DNA of 34,894 nt from Candidatus Rhodoferax odensensis. GTDB taxonomy: Bacteria; Pseudomonadota; Gammaproteobacteria; Burkholderiales; Burkholderiaceae_C. Position numbers and translations under genes: made by a program. Location: the NCBI GenBank assembly GCA_016718405.1, contig JADKDJ010000025.1, forward strand, positions 1 through 34,894. Reading direction: 5' to 3'. The notes under the pieces are model-generated. The model saw only the letters and a program-made list of their open reading frames with translations. It ran no database searches and was not told where the DNA came from. Each line of letters starts with the position of its first letter. The first letter of the stretch is position 1. Positions 32,230 to 34,894 of this stretch are shown here, piece after piece.

Positions 32230-32667
32230 TCACTCATCGCTGCGGCCGACCTTGGCACGCAGGGTCTTGACTTGAGCGCGGGCGCTTTTACCCTTGAGCC
32301 GCTCCTGTTTCGAGCCATAGGTCGGCTTGGTGGCGCGCCGGGGCTTGGGTGGCAAGGCCACGCTGTTGACCAGTTCGTGCAATCGGCTGAAGGCATCGAG
32401 CCGGTTCATGTCCTGCGTGCGGTGTTGCTGCGCCTTGATCACCAGCACGCCGTCCTGGGTGATGCGGCTGTCGCGCAGCGCCAGCAGGCGCTCCTTCACG
32501 TCATCCGGCAATGTTGAGGCGCCAATGTCAAAGCGCAAATGGATCGCGCTGGAGACTTTGTTGACGTTCTGACCGCCCGCGCCCTGGGCGCGGATGGCAC
32601 TGAGCTCTACCTCGTCCTCGTTGACCACCAACACGCTCGCGGCTGAGGGTCTGGCCAATGCGCTCAC
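32230..32667 (-). CDS. arfB: Peptidyl-tRNA hydrolase ArfB (YaeJ), alternative ribosome rescue factor
   Basis: A 145-residue protein starting at a GTG with GAAGG 7 nt upstream; the frame is open further but not coding-like. The release-factor GGQ motif stands in AQGAGGQNVNKVSSA, and the basic C-terminal tail (KPRRATKPTYGSKQERLKGK and onward) is what inserts in the empty mRNA channel of stalled ribosomes. Length matches E. coli ArfB (140). It releases nascent chains from non-stop ribosomes. It lies 71 bp downstream of the trhP gene on the same strand. Confidence 0.92.
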   Translation of the reverse strand: MSALARPSAASVLVVNEDEVELSAIRAQGAGGQNVNKVSSAIHLRFDIGASTLPDDVKERLLALRDSRITQDGVLVIKAQQHRTQDMNRLDAFSRLHELVNSVALPPKPRRATKPTYGSKQERLKGKSARAQVKTLRAKVGRSDE

Positions 32668-32738
32668 GGCGTTGCCTTCGACCTGACAGACGGCGGAACT
32701 TGCGTGGGGCAGCCCGGCGCGGCGCTCATCGGCGTGCG

Positions 32739-34118
32739 TCAGGCTGGCTCGCCGGTCACTGGCAGCCCAAGCGGCGCCCCGCCGGGGACCTGGCCATCCG
32801 GCACGGCCACGTAACGCGCCACGAAGGCCCCCACATCGCTGGGCAACAGCGGCAGCCACACCACATGACCGCTGCCGGGCGCAACGGCCATTGGCTGACC
32901 ATCCAGGTCTTGCATCGCGACGAGCCTTACATCCCGGTTGCCCTGCGGGTGGATGATCTCCAGCCAGTCACCCACGGTAAAGCGGTTGCGCACGCGTACT
33001 TCTGCCAGACCACGGGTGGCGTCATACGACAAGACGTCGCCCACGTAGAGGCTTCGCCCGGACTCAGAGTAGCCACGCAGGTAGTTCTGTGTTTCCTGCG
33101 GCGTGTGGCGCTGAAAGAACCCCGAGGTGTAGCCCCGATTGGCCAACCCTTCGAGCTGTCCCAGCAAAGCCGGGTCAAGCTCGCGCCCGGCCACCGCGTC
33201 GTCAATGGCGCGGCGGTAACTCTGCACCGTGCGCGCCACGTAATAGGGGCTCTTGGTGCGCCCCTCGATCTTGAGCGAATCGACGCCGATCTCGACCAGA
33301 CGCCGGACGTGCTCGATGGCGCGCAAGTCCTTGGAGTTCATCACGTAGGTGCCGTGTTCGTCTTCCTCGATCGGCATGAAGCTGCCGGGGCGCTGACTCT
33401 CCTCGATCAGGTAAACCTGGTCGCGCACCAGTTCGTGCACCCGTTCGGCCGCATCTTTGGGTGCCAGGACATCACCCGAAGCGTCCACCACACCGGCCTG
33501 AGTCTTGTAGTCCCAGCGACAAGAGTTGGTACAACTGCCTTGGTTGGCGTCGCGGTGGTTGAAGTAGCCCGACAGCAGGCAGCGGCCCGAATAGGCGATG
33601 CACAAGGCGCCGTGCACGAACACTTCCAGCTCGGTATCGGGACAGTCCTGGCGAATCTGCTCCACCTGGTCCAGCGACAACTCACGCGACAAGATCACCC
33701 GGCTGATGCCCACACTCTTCCAGAAGCGCACCGCCGCCGCGTTCACCGTGTTGGCCTGCACCGAGAGGTGGATCTCCATCTCGGGCCAAGTCTCGCGCAC
33801 CATCATGATCAGGCCGGGGTCGGACATGATCATGGCGTCGGGCTTCAATGCGACTACCGGCGCCATGTTCTGCACGTAGTTCTTGATCTTGTTGCCGTGC
33901 GGAAAAATGTTGGACACCAAAAAGAACTTGTGGCCCAGGCTGTGCGCGTAATCAATGCCCTGCTGCAACACCGCAATGTCGCCAAAGTCGTTATTGCGCA
34001 CGCGCAGCGAGTAACGCGGCTGGCCGGCGTAGATGGCAGTGGCGCCAAAGGCAAAGGCCGTTTTCAGCATCGCCAGCGAGCCCGCCGGGGCCAGCAATTC
34101 GGGGGTGCGCAAGGTCAT
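32739..34118 (-). CDS. trhP: U32-family peptidase-like tRNA hydroxylation protein (TrhP/YegQ)
   Basis: A 459-residue protein from the ATG at 34118 (MTLRTPELLAPAGSLAML). It has the U32 signature: VFVHGALCIAYSGRCLLS, then HRDANQGSCTNSCRWDY with the iron-sulfur-binding cysteines. Length and order match E. coli YegQ (453), shown to be TrhP, which makes 5-hydroxyuridine at the tRNA wobble position using prephenate. It starts 2 nt after the aroQ stop, so it is coupled to shikimate-pathway genes, which is apt since prephenate derives from chorismate (inference). Confidence 0.9.
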   Translation of the reverse strand: MTLRTPELLAPAGSLAMLKTAFAFGATAIYAGQPRYSLRVRNNDFGDIAVLQQGIDYAHSLGHKFFLVSNIFPHGNKIKNYVQNMAPVVALKPDAMIMSDPGLIMMVRETWPEMEIHLSVQANTVNAAAVRFWKSVGISRVILSRELSLDQVEQIRQDCPDTELEVFVHGALCIAYSGRCLLSGYFNHRDANQGSCTNSCRWDYKTQAGVVDASGDVLAPKDAAERVHELVRDQVYLIEESQRPGSFMPIEEDEHGTYVMNSKDLRAIEHVRRLVEIGVDSLKIEGRTKSPYYVARTVQSYRRAIDDAVAGRELDPALLGQLEGLANRGYTSGFFQRHTPQETQNYLRGYSESGRSLYVGDVLSYDATRGLAEVRVRNRFTVGDWLEIIHPQGNRDVRLVAMQDLDGQPMAVAPGSGHVVWLPLLPSDVGAFVARYVAVPDGQVPGGAPLGLPVTGEPA

Positions 34119-34120
34119 GC

Positions 34121-34579
34121 TCACGCACCCTTGGTTTGCATGGCCGCCAGCGCGGCAATCGCCAGCGCGTAGCCATTGACGCCAAAACCGCACATCACCG
34201 CCTTGGCCACTGGCGAGATATAGGAGTGGTGGCGAAACGCCTCGCGCGCAAACACGTTGCTGATGTGCAGCTCAATCAGCGTCACACCAGTGCCCTTGAT
34301 GGCATCGTGCAGCGCCACGCTGGTGTGGGTGTAGGCGCCGGCGTTGAGGATCACACCCGCCAGGGTGCCGTCCGCGTGCAAGCGCCCAGCCTCGTGAATC
34401 CAGTCCACCAATTCACCCTCGTGGTTGCTCTGGCGAAAGTCAAGGTCAAAGCCATTGGCGTCACAAGCGCCGTCACACAGGGCTTGCACATCGGCAAGGT
34501 TTTGGGAGCCGTAAACCTGCGGCTCGCGCGTGCCCAGCAAATTGAGGTTCGGGCCATTGAGGACTAAGATGGTTTTCAT
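34121..34579 (-). CDS. aroQ: Type II 3-dehydroquinate dehydratase
   Basis: A 152-residue protein; I choose the ATG giving MKTILVLNGPNLNLLG, the family's usual start, over a TTG five codons earlier. Key motifs are NLLGTREPQVYGS (catalytic Tyr), FRQSNHEGELVDWIHEA, LNAGAYTHTSVALHDAI and ELHISNVFAREAFRHHS (catalytic His). It dehydrates 3-dehydroquinate in the shikimate pathway, cytoplasmic and dodecameric in known members. It lies between a chorismate synthase gene and trhP. Confidence 0.95.
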   Translation of the reverse strand: MKTILVLNGPNLNLLGTREPQVYGSQNLADVQALCDGACDANGFDLDFRQSNHEGELVDWIHEAGRLHADGTLAGVILNAGAYTHTSVALHDAIKGTGVTLIELHISNVFAREAFRHHSYISPVAKAVMCGFGVNGYALAIAALAAMQTKGA

Positions 34580-34630
34580 GGTCGGTGCTTTCAAACGAGC
34601 GAGCGATTGAGTTGTTGGCGAAGTGCCCGT

Positions 34631-34894
34631 TCAGGCTTGCGCAGCAATAGGGGGCAGACTGCACCGAACATCACCGCACTGCGCCCGATTCCGCAACGCA
34701 TGCTCCATGACCACCAGCGCCAGCATGGCCTCGGCAATCGGCGCGGCGCGCACACCTACGCAAGGGTCGTGTCGACCCTTGGTGATCACCTCGGTAGTGT
34801 GGCCATGGATGTCGATCGACTCGCGCGGTGTGCTGATGGAACTGGTGGGCTTGATTGCCAGACTCACTTCCAGATCTTGCCCGCTGCTGATGCC
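34631..34894 (-). CDS. aroC: Chorismate synthase, 3' end only
   Basis: The last 87 residues are visible; the frame runs off the right edge. The sequence LAIKPTSSISTPRESID, TKGRHDPCVGVRAAPIAEAML and MEHALRNRAQCGDV is the C-terminus of chorismate synthase, the FMN-dependent last step of the shikimate pathway. The stop lies 51 bp before the aroQ start on the same strand. Confidence 0.95.
   Translation of the reverse strand, partial: GISSGQDLEVSLAIKPTSSISTPRESIDIHGHTTEVITKGRHDPCVGVRAAPIAEAMLALVVMEHALRNRAQCGDVRCSLPPIAAQA

Overview
The window is GC-rich, dense chromosomal DNA from a betaproteobacterium. The best guess is a Comamonadaceae relative (Rhodoferax, Hydrogenophaga or Acidovorax type), judged from the style of the proteins and from two copies of a C-run/G-run extragenic repeat that I associate with that family. 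I could run no database search, so the taxonomic call is an inference.

Layout. 1-2020 holds the end of a GGDEF protein, a possible HEPN-like small protein with a broken 5' end, and a TumE/TumA-type toxin-antitoxin pair whose consensus promoter overlaps a perfect inverted repeat. 2182-6745 holds a SoxC/SoxD-like molybdenum dehydrogenase pair, a response-regulator nucleotide cyclase, a frameshifted DNA-alkylation-repair gene and a SnoaL-like gene. 6829-10875 is a block bounded by two 37-bp direct repeats. It carries an H-NOX haem sensor paired with a HNOBA-GGDEF-EAL protein (c-di-GMP instead of cGMP output), gene remnants, and a ribbon-helix-helix/RelE-type toxin-antitoxin pair.

10934-20292 is a minus-strand membrane-protein gene followed by a branched-chain 2-oxoacid dehydrogenase operon (E1alpha, E1beta, E2, E3; transcribed leftwards). 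The E3 gene is split by a visibly AT-richer two-gene insert, an AAA15-type ATPase plus a RloB protein, which resembles anti-phage ATPase/TOPRIM-nuclease pairs. The insert lies between two 723-bp direct copies of the E3 3' end. The copy joined to the E3 5' end carries four indels; the detached copy is clean. This is the most striking structure in the window.

20481-29009 holds small housekeeping-type genes (redoxin, flavoprotein remnant, VOC protein, patatin-like lipoprotein), then a tightly coupled four-gene plus-strand operon: VTT membrane domain fused to a disulfide reductase, DUF547, ATP-grasp, and a YHS lipoprotein. Its joint function is unknown to me and it is a good candidate for an undescribed pathway. 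29038-34894 holds an AmpG-like MFS transporter, an EamA-type exporter with a repeat-derived C-terminal tail, and the leftward run aroC (partial), aroQ, trhP/yegQ, arfB.

Reading frames are broken at several places (near 785, near 6000, in the E3 copy, 9731-10142). These could be real decay or uncorrected indel errors, and read-level checking would decide. I saw no tRNA, rRNA or CRISPR array.
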